A DNA stretch of 64,000 bases, from contig CAVTRI010000001.1 in NCBI GenBank assembly GCA_963737075.1, forward strand, positions 1,302,001-1,366,000, given 5' to 3'. Under the pieces are notes generated by a model. That model worked only from the letters and a program-made list of their open reading frames with translations. It searched no databases and was not told the DNA's origin. The stretch's first letter is position 1. Each line of letters begins with the position of its first letter. Positions 31,924-40,635 of the stretch are shown one piece after another. The position numbers and the translations under genes were made by a program. Origin of the DNA: CAVTRI01 sp963737075 (GTDB taxonomy: Bacteria; Actinomycetota; Acidimicrobiia; Acidimicrobiales; Palsa-688).

Positions 31924-33672
31924 GTGAACGGCACCGAGGGAGGCTTTGGGGCCCGCGACTTGCATGAGCAGGTACAGGCCCTAGAAGAGGAAGTTCGCCT
32001 GCTCCGCGGCCGCTTGCAGGACGCCCCCAAGCGGGTCCGGACCCTCGAGGAGAAGCTGCTCGAGACCAAGGGGCAGCTCCAGCAGGCCATTTCGCAGAAC
32101 GAGCGCCTGACCTTCACGCTCCGTGAGGCCAGGGAGCACATCGCCGCGCTCCGCGAGGAGGTGGACAAGCTCACCCAGCCCCCGTCCGCCTATGGCACCT
32201 TCCTGGCCTACAACGACGATGGGACGGTCGACGTGTTCAGCGGCGGGCGAAAGATGCGGGTCGCCCTGCACCCTGAGCTGACAGCCGAGGAGGCCAAGGC
32301 TTTGCACCGGGGCCAGGAGGTGGTGCTCAACGAGTCGCTCAACGTGGTGCTCGCCCGCCATCCTGAACAGTCGGGCGAGGTCGTCACGCTGAAGGAGCGC
32401 CTCGACGACGGTCGGGCCATCATCGTCGGACGGGCCGACGAGGAGCGGGTCGTGGAGCTAGCCGAAGGCCTGCGGGAGGTGAAGCTGCGAGCGGGGGACT
32501 CGGTGCTGATGGACAGCCGCACCGGGTTGCTGCTCGAGCGCCTGCCCAGGCCGGAGGTCGAGGACCTGATCCTGGAAGAGGTGCCAGACATCTCCTACGA
32601 GGACGTTGGAGGGCTGGACTCTCAGATCGAAGCCATTACCGACGCGGTGGAGCTCCCGTTTCTGCACCGGGATCTCTTCGTTGAGCACAAGCTGCCGGCG
32701 CCGAAGGGCATCCTGCTCTACGGCCCGCCCGGCTGCGGCAAGACCCTCATCGCCAAGGCGGTGGCCAATTCGCTGGCCAAGAAGGTGTCCGAGGTGTCGG
32801 ATGACAAGACGGCCCGGTCGTACTTCCTCAACATCAAGGGCCCCGAGCTGCTCAACAAGTACGTCGGTGAAACCGAACGGCAAATCCGGCTGGTCTTCCA
32901 GCGGGCCCGGGAGAAGAGCGAGGAGGGCGTACCGGTCATCGTGTTTTTCGACGAGATGGACTCCCTGTTCCGCACTCGAGGGAGCGGGATCTCGTCCGAC
33001 ATGGAGGCGACGATCGTCCCGCAGCTGCTCGCCGAGATCGACGGAGTCGAGGCCCTGAAGAACGTCATCGTGATCGGCGCATCCAACCGTGAGGACCTGA
33101 TCGACCCCGCGATCCTCCGCCCGGGCCGCCTGGACGTGAAGATCAAGATCGAGCGGCCGGATTGGGACGCGGCAGGGCAGATTTTTGCCCGCTATCTGTC
33201 CGTGGACCTCCCCCTCGACGACAATGAGATCACCTCCCTCGGTGGGGGTGACCGTCACAAGGCCGTGCAGGCGATGATCGAGCGGACGGTCTCGGAGATG
33301 TACCGGGAGGACGAGGACAACCAGTTCCTGGAGGTGACCTACCAGAACGGTGACAAGGAGGTCATGTACTACAAGGACTTCGCCTCTGGAGCGATGATCG
33401 AGAACATCGTGCGGCGGGCGAAGAAGCTGGCGATCAAGCGCGTCATCGCCGGCGACCGGCGTGGTATCCGCACCCAGGACCTGATCGACTCGATCAAGCA
33501 GGAGTATAAGGAGCACGAGGACCTGCCCAACACGACCAACCCCGACGACTGGGCCAAGATCTCCGGCAAGAAGGGTGAGCGGATTGTCTACATCCGCACG
33601 ATCATGGCTCAGGGCGAAGAGGTGGCCGGGGGGCGGGCCATCGAGCGGGTGGCGACCGGCCAGTACCTATAG
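31924..33672 (+). CDS. arc: Proteasomal AAA ATPase ARC/Mpa
   Basis: 582 residues. N-terminal coiled coil (about 12-80, LHEQVQALEEEVRLLRGRL), which in this family captures pupylated substrates; OB-fold domains; then one AAA module with Walker A GPPGCGKT, Walker B IVFFDEMDSLF and the arginine-finger region ILRPGRLD. It ends GQYL, the C-terminal motif that docks into the 20S alpha ring. It unfolds Pup-tagged proteins and feeds them to PrcAB. GTG start with GAGGTGA upstream. Confidence 0.97.
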   Translation: MNGTEGGFGARDLHEQVQALEEEVRLLRGRLQDAPKRVRTLEEKLLETKGQLQQAISQNERLTFTLREAREHIAALREEVDKLTQPPSAYGTFLAYNDDGTVDVFSGGRKMRVALHPELTAEEAKALHRGQEVVLNESLNVVLARHPEQSGEVVTLKERLDDGRAIIVGRADEERVVELAEGLREVKLRAGDSVLMDSRTGLLLERLPRPEVEDLILEEVPDISYEDVGGLDSQIEAITDAVELPFLHRDLFVEHKLPAPKGILLYGPPGCGKTLIAKAVANSLAKKVSEVSDDKTARSYFLNIKGPELLNKYVGETERQIRLVFQRAREKSEEGVPVIVFFDEMDSLFRTRGSGISSDMEATIVPQLLAEIDGVEALKNVIVIGASNREDLIDPAILRPGRLDVKIKIERPDWDAAGQIFARYLSVDLPLDDNEITSLGGGDRHKAVQAMIERTVSEMYREDEDNQFLEVTYQNGDKEVMYYKDFASGAMIENIVRRAKKLAIKRVIAGDRRGIRTQDLIDSIKQEYKEHEDLPNTTNPDDWAKISGKKGERIVYIRTIMAQGEEVAGGRAIERVATGQYL

Positions 33673-33683
33673 CCCCTCCCAAC

Positions 33684-33830
33684 CGGGTCCTGTCGCCAGC
33701 TTAGAGTCCCGCGGCCAGCCAGCAGCCATCTATCAGCGCGCGGAGCGTCGGGTGCACGGTCGGGTGGCGCCATGGGGAGGGGCCCGCCGGCGGAGCCGGT
33801 GGGAGGGGTCCCGCATGGCGACAGGACCCG
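33684..33830. repeat. 15-bp perfect inverted repeat between arc and dop
   Basis: CGGGTCCTGTCGCCA at 33684-33698 pairs exactly with TGGCGACAGGACCCG at 33816-33830. Inside is a second hairpin-forming GC-rich stretch (CCCGCCGG and CCGGTGGG). The 217-bp arc-dop gap is largely filled by this structure, which could be a MITE-like insertion, a terminator/attenuator or a structured leader for dop. No ORF inside looks real. Confidence 0.6.
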
Positions 33831-33889
33831 ACCGTGCAATCGCGCGAGGTATGGCTTGCCAAACGGTGGAACGGGGATAACGTCAGCCT

Positions 33890-35389
33890 GTGGCGATCGT
33901 CAAGGTCCTCGGTCTGGAGACCGAGTACGGCATTGTGATCCGGGGCGCGGCCGAGCCGAACCCGATCGCGGCCTCGTCGACCCTGATCAACGCCTATGTC
34001 GCCGAACTGTCCCGCCGGGTCGAGTGGGACTTCGAGGACGAGACCCCCGGCCGCGACGCCCGTGGCTTTCTCCGGGAGGGCTCCAGCCCCCCGGAGGTGG
34101 AGACGCACCTCGTCAACGCGGTACTCACCAACGGTGCCCGCTACTACGTCGACCACGCACACCCGGAGTACTCGACGCCAGAATGCGCCGACGTGTACGA
34201 CGTTCTCCGCTACGACAGGGCGGGCGAGCTGATCCTGGCCCGCTCGGTGGCGGCCGCCGCCCGGCTCCTGCCGCCCGGTCAGAGCGTCATCGTGCTCAAG
34301 AACAACTCCGACGGCAAAGGCAACAGCTACGGCACCCACGAGAACTACCTCATGGACCGCTCGGCTCCGTTCGCCCGGATCGTCCAGTACGTCATGCCGC
34401 ACTTCGTGTCCCGCCAGGTGTTCACCGGGGCGGGGAAGGTGGGGAGCGAGGCCACCTCAACCTTTGGGATTGACGTCAACTACCAGCTCACCCAGCGGGC
34501 CGACTTTTTCGAGGAGGAGGTCGGCCTGGAGACCACCCTGAAGCGGCCGATTGTCAACACCCGGGACGAGCCGCATTGCGACGCCCAGAAGTACCGCCGG
34601 CTGCACGTGATCGTGGGCGACGCCAACCTGTGCGAGGTGGCCGGCTTTCTCAAGGTTGGTACGACAGCGCTGGTGCTGTCGATGATCGAGGACGACTGGT
34701 TCGCCCGGGCTGACCGGGAGTTCACTCTGCAGGCGCCGGTGGCGGCCATGCGCCAGGTGTCGTACGACCTCTCGCTTCGCCGGCCGGTCGAGCTGGCCGA
34801 CGGGCGGACGATGACCGCTCTTGACCTCCAGTGGGAGCACCTCGACCTGGCCCGGAAGTACACCGAGGACCGCGGCTTCAACGCTGTTGGCGGGGAGGAG
34901 GTCGGCGTCGAGATCCTCCGCCGTTGGGAGCAAGTGCTCACGGGGCTGGAATCTGATCCGATGTCGCTCGCCAAGCAGCTCGACTGGGTGGCCAAGTACC
35001 GGATCGTGTCCGCCTACCGCGAGCGCCACGGGCTGACGTGGCGAAACCCCAAGCTGGCCGCCATGGATCTCCAGTACCACGACGTCAGCCCGGGCCGGTC
35101 CCTGCACGTCCGGCTTGATACCGAGCGGATCCTCGACCCTGCGAGCCTGGAAGAGGCCGTGACTGAGCCCCCCGAGACGACCCGTGCTTGGTTCCGGGGC
35201 AAGTGCCTGCAACGGTGGGCGCCGTCGATCGCCGCCGCCAACTGGGACTCCCTCGTGTTCGACCTCGGCCGCGACCCCCTACGGCGGGTACCGATGATGG
35301 AGCCGCTCAGAGGGACAAAGTCGATGACCGAAGAACTCCTCAACAGCGTTTCCACTCCGGCCGAGCTGCTGGAACGGCTGGGTTCCTAA
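33890..35389 (+). CDS. dop: Pup deamidase/depupylase Dop
   Basis: 499 residues, of the carboxylate-amine ligase-like fold shared with PafA. The start MAIVKVLGLETEYGIV carries the family's catalytic ETEYG motif; later motifs are VDHAHPEYSTPEC and LKNNSDGKGNSYGTHENYL. Dop converts the C-terminal Gln of Pup to Glu and also removes Pup from substrates. Pup here ends in Gln, so this activity is required. It is followed by pup after 15 bp. Confidence 0.96.
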   Translation: MAIVKVLGLETEYGIVIRGAAEPNPIAASSTLINAYVAELSRRVEWDFEDETPGRDARGFLREGSSPPEVETHLVNAVLTNGARYYVDHAHPEYSTPECADVYDVLRYDRAGELILARSVAAAARLLPPGQSVIVLKNNSDGKGNSYGTHENYLMDRSAPFARIVQYVMPHFVSRQVFTGAGKVGSEATSTFGIDVNYQLTQRADFFEEEVGLETTLKRPIVNTRDEPHCDAQKYRRLHVIVGDANLCEVAGFLKVGTTALVLSMIEDDWFARADREFTLQAPVAAMRQVSYDLSLRRPVELADGRTMTALDLQWEHLDLARKYTEDRGFNAVGGEEVGVEILRRWEQVLTGLESDPMSLAKQLDWVAKYRIVSAYRERHGLTWRNPKLAAMDLQYHDVSPGRSLHVRLDTERILDPASLEEAVTEPPETTRAWFRGKCLQRWAPSIAAANWDSLVFDLGRDPLRRVPMMEPLRGTKSMTEELLNSVSTPAELLERLGS

Positions 35390-35404
35390 GGAGAGCATCA
35401 GACC

Positions 35405-35602
35405 ATGGCTGAACGAGAGCAGATCAGAAAGCAAGCACCAGCCCGCACGGAAGAGGCCGAGGTCGACGAGGTTCCGGCGGCCAGCAAGAAAGGCGAGGAG
35501 CTCAAGGCCGAGCTGGACGACCTGCTGGACGAGATTGACGAGGTGCTGGACGAGAACGCCGAAGAGTTCGTCCGCTCCTACGTCCAAAAGGGCGGGCAAT
35601 AA
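35405..35602 (+). CDS. pup: Prokaryotic ubiquitin-like protein Pup
   Basis: 65 residues, very polar, with the helical ELKAELDDLLDEIDEVLDEN segment that binds the ARC coiled coil and the C-terminus SYVQKGGQ. The final Gln must be deamidated by Dop before PafA can attach it to lysines. Ribosome-binding site AAGGAGA upstream. It is translated between dop and prcB. Confidence 0.97.
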   Translation: MAEREQIRKQAPARTEEAEVDEVPAASKKGEELKAELDDLLDEIDEVLDENAEEFVRSYVQKGGQ

Positions 35603-35660
35603 GCCGGCGGGGGGCGGGCGCGCGACGCCGGCAGTGTCCCGTAGTGTGCGGGCCACCTCT

Positions 35661-36473
35661 ATGAGCCTCCCGCTGTTCGCGCCCCAGGACGATCCCGGTC
35701 CCAGCTTCGCCGACCTGTTGCGCCGGGTGGGTCTGGACCCGTTCGAGCCGGTGGCTCGCGCCGCCGGCGAGGTGCTTGCTCCGTTCGAGATCCGCCACGG
35801 CACGACGATCGCCGCCATCCGCTACGCCGATGGCGTGGTCATGGCGGGCGACCGCCGGGCGACGGCAGGCTCGTCCATCGCCCACCGCACCATGGAGAAG
35901 GTCCATCCCGCGGATCACCACTCTGGTGTGGCGATCGCCGGCGCCGCGGGGCCGGCGATGGAGATGGTCCGCCTGTTCCAACTGCAGCTCGAGCACTACG
36001 AGAAGGTGGAGGGCCAGGCGCTGAGCCTGGAGGGCAAGGCCAACCAGCTGTCACAGATGGTTCGCTCCAACCTGGCGATGGCCATGCAAGGTTTCGTCGT
36101 GGTGCCCCTGTTCGCCGGATTCGACGTTCGTCGGGGGATCGGGCGGATCTACACCTACGATCCGACCGGGGGTCGCTACGAGGAGACGGACTTTCACGCC
36201 GATGGCTCAGGCGGACGCGACGCTCGTACAACCATCAAGCTGGGGTGGAGGCTGAGTCTCAGCCGCACTGAGGCGATCGAGCTTGCGGTGCGCGCCCTGT
36301 GGCAGGCGGCCGACGAGGACTCGGCCACCGGCGGGCCGGACGCCGTCCGGGGCATCTACCCGACCGTGGCCACCATCACCGGCGACGGGTTCGAGCGCGT
36401 CCCTGAGCCGGAGGTGGCGGAGCGGTTCGCGGCGGTCGTCGCCGGCATGTCCGAGGCGGGTGCGGCACCGTGA
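35661..36473 (+). CDS. prcB: 20S proteasome beta subunit
   Basis: 270 residues with a 47-residue propeptide ending in IRHG, directly before Thr48-Thr49, the mature N-terminal nucleophile (HGTTIAAIRYADGVVMAGDRRAT). It forms the proteolytic inner rings. I start at ATG 35661 (MSLPLFAPQ); a longer in-frame ORF begins inside pup. Its stop is overlapped (GTGA) by a 22-codon leader ORF that couples it to prcA. Confidence 0.95.
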   Translation: MSLPLFAPQDDPGPSFADLLRRVGLDPFEPVARAAGEVLAPFEIRHGTTIAAIRYADGVVMAGDRRATAGSSIAHRTMEKVHPADHHSGVAIAGAAGPAMEMVRLFQLQLEHYEKVEGQALSLEGKANQLSQMVRSNLAMAMQGFVVVPLFAGFDVRRGIGRIYTYDPTGGRYEETDFHADGSGGRDARTTIKLGWRLSLSRTEAIELAVRALWQAADEDSATGGPDAVRGIYPTVATITGDGFERVPEPEVAERFAAVVAGMSEAGAAP

Positions 36474-36537
36474 GCGACCTTGGGAGCGAACCGATGAGCA
36501 CAGGTTGCCGCGCCCTCCCGTGGAGGGGGCGGCAATG
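36470..36537 (+). promoter_or_regulatory. Leader-peptide/hairpin element before prcA (copy 2)
   Basis: GTG 36470 overlaps the prcB stop and opens a 22-codon ORF beginning VSDLGSEPMSTGC; its TGA overlaps the prcA ATG (ATGA). The second half folds as TGCCGC(G)CCCTCC with GGAGGG(G)GCGGCA around loop CGT, one mismatch in 13 pairs, ending directly at the start codon. The strong Shine-Dalgarno GGAGGG is in the 3' arm and would be masked when folded. It aligns without gaps to the element before tkt (50 of 68 bases identical), with compensatory stem changes. Confidence 0.7.
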
Positions 36538-37329
36538 ACGTTGCCGTTCTACGTCGCGCCCGAGCAGTTCATGAAGGACAAGGCCGACTACGCGCGCAAG
36601 AACATCGCCCGCGGCCGGCCGCTCGTGGCGGCGGTGTACGCCGACGGCATTCTCATCTGCGCCGAAAACACCTCCCAGTCGCTGCACAAGGTCAGCGAGA
36701 TCTACGACAGGATCGCCTTCGCCGGCGTCGGCCGCTACAACGAGTTCGACCAGCTGCGGCGGGCGGGGGTCCAGCACGCCGATATCAAGGGCTACCAGTT
36801 CAGCCGGGAGGACGTCGACGCCCGGTCGCTGGCCAACCTGTACGCCCAGTACATGGGCAACGTGTTCACCCACGAAATGAAACCGCTCGAGGTGGAGATC
36901 CTCGTGGCCGAAGTGGGGTTGGCGGCCGGCGACGACCAGCTCTTCCACATCCTCTACGACGGCTCGGTCGTGGACGAGGATCGCTACACCGTCCTCGGCG
37001 GCGAAGCGGACGCCATCGCCGGACGCTTGTCCGCGGACCTCGAGGCCGATTCGGATCTCTCGGGCGCGCTGCGCGCGGCGGTGACCGCTTTGAGCGGCCC
37101 CGACCGTACCCTCGGCCCGGGTGAGCTGGAAGTCGCCGTGCTGGCCCGGACCAACGGGCGGCGGGCGTTCCGGCGGGTGGAAAAGCCGGATGTGGCCCGG
37201 ACCCTCGGCGTCGCTGAGGACGCGGACGACAGCGCGCCGGATGCCGAGTCCGCCTCCGAGCGGCCGGGTGGCGGGTCGGGCGGCAAGAGCGGCGCCGTGG
37301 ATGCTGAAGGGGATCGCCCACCGGCGTGA
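36535..37329 (+). CDS. prcA: 20S proteasome alpha subunit
   Basis: 264 residues: MTLPFYVAPEQFMKDKADYARKN, the gating N-terminus, then the alpha fold (GRPLVAAVYADGILICAENT, IAFAGVGRYNEFD). There is a low-complexity acidic tail rich in Asp, Ser and Gly after residue ~235. It forms the outer rings and docks ARC. ATG 36535 has GGAGGG upstream inside a hairpin. The stop codon TGA (37327-37329) lies in the 3-base loop of a perfect 7-bp hairpin (ACCGGCG/CGCCGGT). Confidence 0.95.
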   Translation: MTLPFYVAPEQFMKDKADYARKNIARGRPLVAAVYADGILICAENTSQSLHKVSEIYDRIAFAGVGRYNEFDQLRRAGVQHADIKGYQFSREDVDARSLANLYAQYMGNVFTHEMKPLEVEILVAEVGLAAGDDQLFHILYDGSVVDEDRYTVLGGEADAIAGRLSADLEADSDLSGALRAAVTALSGPDRTLGPGELEVAVLARTNGRRAFRRVEKPDVARTLGVAEDADDSAPDAESASERPGGGSGGKSGAVDAEGDRPPA

Positions 37330-37355
37330 CGCCGGTCTGGCGAGAGGGGCCCGGC

Positions 37356-38714
37356 ATGGAGCGTCGCATTTTCGGATTGGAAAACGAATATGGCGTGACA
37401 TGCACCCTGCGCGGCCAGCGGCGGCTCAGCCCCGACGAGGTGGCTCGCTATCTCTTCCGTCGGGTTGTGAGCTGGGGCCGCTCGTCCAACGTGTTCCTCG
37501 AGAACGGCGCCCGTCTGTATCTCGACGTGGGGAGCCATCCCGAGTACGCCACGCCGGAGTGTGACTCGATCTCAGACCTTGTCGTCCACGACAAGGCGGG
37601 CGAGCGGATCCTCGAGCACCTGGTCGCCTCCGCCGAGCTACGCCTCCGGGAGGAGGGGATCAAAGGCGTCATCTTCCTGTTCAAAAACAACACCGACTCC
37701 GCCGGGAACTCCTACGGCTGCCACGAGAATTACCTGACCAGCCGCCGGGATGACTTCGGCCACTACGCCGAAGTGCTCATCCCGTTCTTCGTGTCCCGGC
37801 AGATCTACGCGGGGGCGGGCAAGGTGCTCCAGACGGCCAGGGGAGCCATGTACTGCATCTCCCAGCGAGCGGAGCACATCTGGGAAGGTGTCAGCTCCGC
37901 GACCACCCGCAGCAGGCCAATTATCAACACCAGGGACGAGCCGCACGCCGACGCCGAGCGGTTTCGGCGGCTGCACGTCATCGTCGGCGACTCCAACATG
38001 AGCGAGTACGCGACCTTCCTCAAGATCGGCGCCACCAGCATCCTGCTCCGGATGCTCGAAGACCCGGGCGTGGTCCTTAGGGACATGACCCTGGAGAACC
38101 CGATTCGGGCCATCCGGGAGATCAGCCACGACACCACCTGCCGCCGGCGGGTGCGGCTGGCCAACGGTCGGGAAGCCAGCGCCCTCGACATTCAGTCCGA
38201 GTACTACAGCCGCGCCGTCCGATACCAGGAGTCCAAAGGACTGTCGCCCTTGGAGGACCAGGCACTCGACATGTGGGGGCACTGCCTCGAACGCCTCGAG
38301 AAGGACCCATGGTCGCTCGACCGGGAGTGTGACTGGGTGATCAAGCACCGGCTCATCGAACACTTCCGTGACCGCGAAGGGGTGGCCCTGGCCCATCCCA
38401 AGGTCGCCTTGATGGACCTGCAGTACCACGACGTCAGCCGGGAACGGGGCCTGTTCTACAAGCTGCAGCGCCGCGGCTTGGTGGTCCGCACCTGCAGCGA
38501 CGAGGCCATCGAGTCCGCAGTGGACGAACCGCCGCAGACGACCCGCGCCCGGCTGCGGGGCGAGTTCATCCGGCGGGCCAAGGAGCGCCGGCGTGACTTC
38601 ACCGTCGATTGGGTGCACCTGAAGCTCAACGACCAGGCGCAGCGCACCCTTCTGTGCAAGGACCCCTTCAAGGCCCGCGACGAGCGGGTCGAGAAGCTGA
38701 TCGCTTCCCTTTAG
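37356..38714 (+). CDS. pafA: Pup-protein ligase PafA
   Basis: 452 residues, start MERRIFGLENEYGVTCTLRG with the ENEYG catalytic motif, then YLDVGSHPEYATPECD and LFKNNTDSAGNSYGCHENYL. It joins the C-terminal Glu of deamidated Pup to substrate lysines using ATP. A longer in-frame start at 37326 overlaps the prcA stop; ATG 37356 matches the family N-terminus. Confidence 0.96.
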   Translation: MERRIFGLENEYGVTCTLRGQRRLSPDEVARYLFRRVVSWGRSSNVFLENGARLYLDVGSHPEYATPECDSISDLVVHDKAGERILEHLVASAELRLREEGIKGVIFLFKNNTDSAGNSYGCHENYLTSRRDDFGHYAEVLIPFFVSRQIYAGAGKVLQTARGAMYCISQRAEHIWEGVSSATTRSRPIINTRDEPHADAERFRRLHVIVGDSNMSEYATFLKIGATSILLRMLEDPGVVLRDMTLENPIRAIREISHDTTCRRRVRLANGREASALDIQSEYYSRAVRYQESKGLSPLEDQALDMWGHCLERLEKDPWSLDRECDWVIKHRLIEHFRDREGVALAHPKVALMDLQYHDVSRERGLFYKLQRRGLVVRTCSDEAIESAVDEPPQTTRARLRGEFIRRAKERRRDFTVDWVHLKLNDQAQRTLLCKDPFKARDERVEKLIASL

Positions 38715-38716
38715 CA

Positions 38717-39646
38717 GTGGATCGGTTGGAGCGGTTGGTCAACCTGGTCGCGGCGCTGCTCGATGCCGACATCCCCCTTTCGCGCGAGCAGTTGCAGGAG
38801 CGGATTGGCGGTTACTCGGATGACCCCGAAGCGGCCCGCCGGAACTTCGAGCGGGACAAGGATCTGTTGCGGCAAATGGGTCTGCCGTTGGTCACCGAGC
38901 CGCTCGATCCCGGCCGGCCCGACGAACAGTTCGGGTACCGCATCCCGCGTGAACGCTATGAGCTTCCAGATCCCGGCTTGGACGACGAGGAGGTGGCGGC
39001 GTTGCGCTTGGCGGCGTCCGCGGTTCGGCTGGAAGGCGGGGCCGATGCCACACAGCGGGCGCTGCAGAAGCTCGCTGGCGGCACACTCGTGGCTGACGGC
39101 GGAGAAATGGCCTCCCTGGTCGCGGGCGAGGCAACGGCGACGGTGTTCGGCGCGTTGGCCGAGCGCCGGCGGGTCCGCTTCGGCTACCGGGGGACGGAAC
39201 GATTGGTCGACCCCTGGCGGTTGAGCTATCGCAACGGGCGCTGGTACCTCTCGGGCTGGGACCACGGCCGGGGTGATGAACGCCTCTATCGGCTCGACCG
39301 CGTCGATGGCCCGGTGGTCGCTGAGAGCGAGGCCGGCGCTTACGCCCGTCCGGAAGGTGTTGACCCCGGGCCGCCTCCGCCGTGGCGCATCGGCGACGAC
39401 GAAGACGTGGAGGCGGAGCTGCTCGTCGACGCCGGCCAGGCGCGTTGGGCCGTCGGCGCGGTGGGGGAGGAGGCGGTGACCTCCCGGCGCGCGGACGGGT
39501 CCGTCATGCTGAGGATTCCCGTAACCAACCGCGACGCGTTCCGGTCGTTCGTGCTGGGATTTCTCGACCATGCGGAGGTGGTGGGTCCGCCCGACCTCCG
39601 GGAGGACATCGTGGGATGGCTCACGGACGCGGCGGGGTCGTCTTGA
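38717..39646 (+). CDS. pafB: WYL-domain transcriptional regulator PafB
   Basis: 309 residues: N-terminal winged helix (VDRLERLVNLVAALLDADIP, LSREQLQERIGGY), then a WYL domain (VDPWRLSYRNGRWYLSGWD). PafB and PafC form the DNA-damage activator of mycobacteria that senses single-stranded DNA, despite the name proteasome accessory factor. GTG 38717 comes 2 bp after the pafA stop. Confidence 0.92.
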   Translation: MDRLERLVNLVAALLDADIPLSREQLQERIGGYSDDPEAARRNFERDKDLLRQMGLPLVTEPLDPGRPDEQFGYRIPRERYELPDPGLDDEEVAALRLAASAVRLEGGADATQRALQKLAGGTLVADGGEMASLVAGEATATVFGALAERRRVRFGYRGTERLVDPWRLSYRNGRWYLSGWDHGRGDERLYRLDRVDGPVVAESEAGAYARPEGVDPGPPPPWRIGDDEDVEAELLVDAGQARWAVGAVGEEAVTSRRADGSVMLRIPVTNRDAFRSFVLGFLDHAEVVGPPDLREDIVGWLTDAAGSS

Positions 39647-40635
39647 CGGCGTCGTCCGGTCGCCGCGCCCCCGCGCAGGACCGGCTCGCCCGGCTGCTCG
39701 CCATCGTCCCCTGGGTGACAAGCAGGGACGGACCGCCGGTGGCGGAGGTGTGCGAGCGGTTCGGCGTCCTCGAGGAGGAGCTGCTCGCCGACTTGGACCT
39801 GCTGTTCTTGTGCGGCGTGTGGCCGTACACCCCCGACGCCCTGATCGAGGTGGACGTCGCCGACGGCCGGGTGTGGATCCGCATGGCGGACTATTTCCGC
39901 CGGCCGCTGCGTCTCACCCCCCAGGAAGGGCTGGCGCTGGTGTCGGCGGGGTCCACGCTGCTCGCCGTGCCCGGAGCGGACCCCGACGGGGCGCTCGCCC
40001 GGGCGCTGGCCAAGCTGGAGACCGTGCTTGGTGTGGGCGCCGGCGACGAGGTCGACGTCGAGTTGGGCCAGGTCGCTCCGGACGTCCTCGACGTGCTGCG
40101 GGCGGCGGCCGATCGGCCTGAGAAGGTGTCGATCGACTATTACTCGTTCGGCCGCGACGGCCACAGTGTCCGGGTCGTGCAACCGTGGCGGGTGTTCAAC
40201 GAAGCGGGCGAGTGGTACCTCTCCGGATGGTGCGAGCTCGCCGGTGGGGATCGCCTGTTCCGGGTCGATCGCGTCAGCCAGGCGCGGCCTACCGGCGACA
40301 CGTTCGATCCTCCGCAGGTCCGCGCTGGCGGCTTGCCTCAGGGCGCCCGGGCATTGGGGCCGCGGCGGCAGGAGTTGTACCACCCAGGGCCCGACGAGCC
40401 GCTCTGGGTCCTCGACCTCGACCCGCCGGCGCGCTGGGTGGTGGAGCGCTACCCCAACGAGGGAGTCTCCGCCTTGCCCGACGGGAGGCTCCGGGTCTCT
40501 CTCAGGTCCGGACAGCGGGCGTGGATCGAGCGGCTGCTGCTGCGGGCCGGGCCGCACGTCACCGTGGTCGAAGGCGACCCTTCCGTGGGCCGACAGGCGG
40601 CCGACCGGCTGCTGCGGCGCTATCGCTCGTCCTGA
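39616..40635 (+). CDS. pafC: WYL-domain transcriptional regulator PafC
   Basis: 339 residues. N-terminal helix-turn-helix (AQDRLARLLAIVPWVTSRDG, VAEVCERFGVLEEELLADLDLL), WYL domain (VVQPWRVFNEAGEWYLSGWC) and a WCX-like C-terminus. Partner of PafB. I prefer ATG 39616, which has GGGAGGA upstream; a TTG at 39643 that overlaps the pafB stop as TTGA is the alternative. The 3' end overlaps the convergent phosphodiesterase by 16 bp. Confidence 0.92.
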   Translation: MAHGRGGVVLTASSGRRAPAQDRLARLLAIVPWVTSRDGPPVAEVCERFGVLEEELLADLDLLFLCGVWPYTPDALIEVDVADGRVWIRMADYFRRPLRLTPQEGLALVSAGSTLLAVPGADPDGALARALAKLETVLGVGAGDEVDVELGQVAPDVLDVLRAAADRPEKVSIDYYSFGRDGHSVRVVQPWRVFNEAGEWYLSGWCELAGGDRLFRVDRVSQARPTGDTFDPPQVRAGGLPQGARALGPRRQELYHPGPDEPLWVLDLDPPARWVVERYPNEGVSALPDGRLRVSLRSGQRAWIERLLLRAGPHVTVVEGDPSVGRQAADRLLRRYRSS

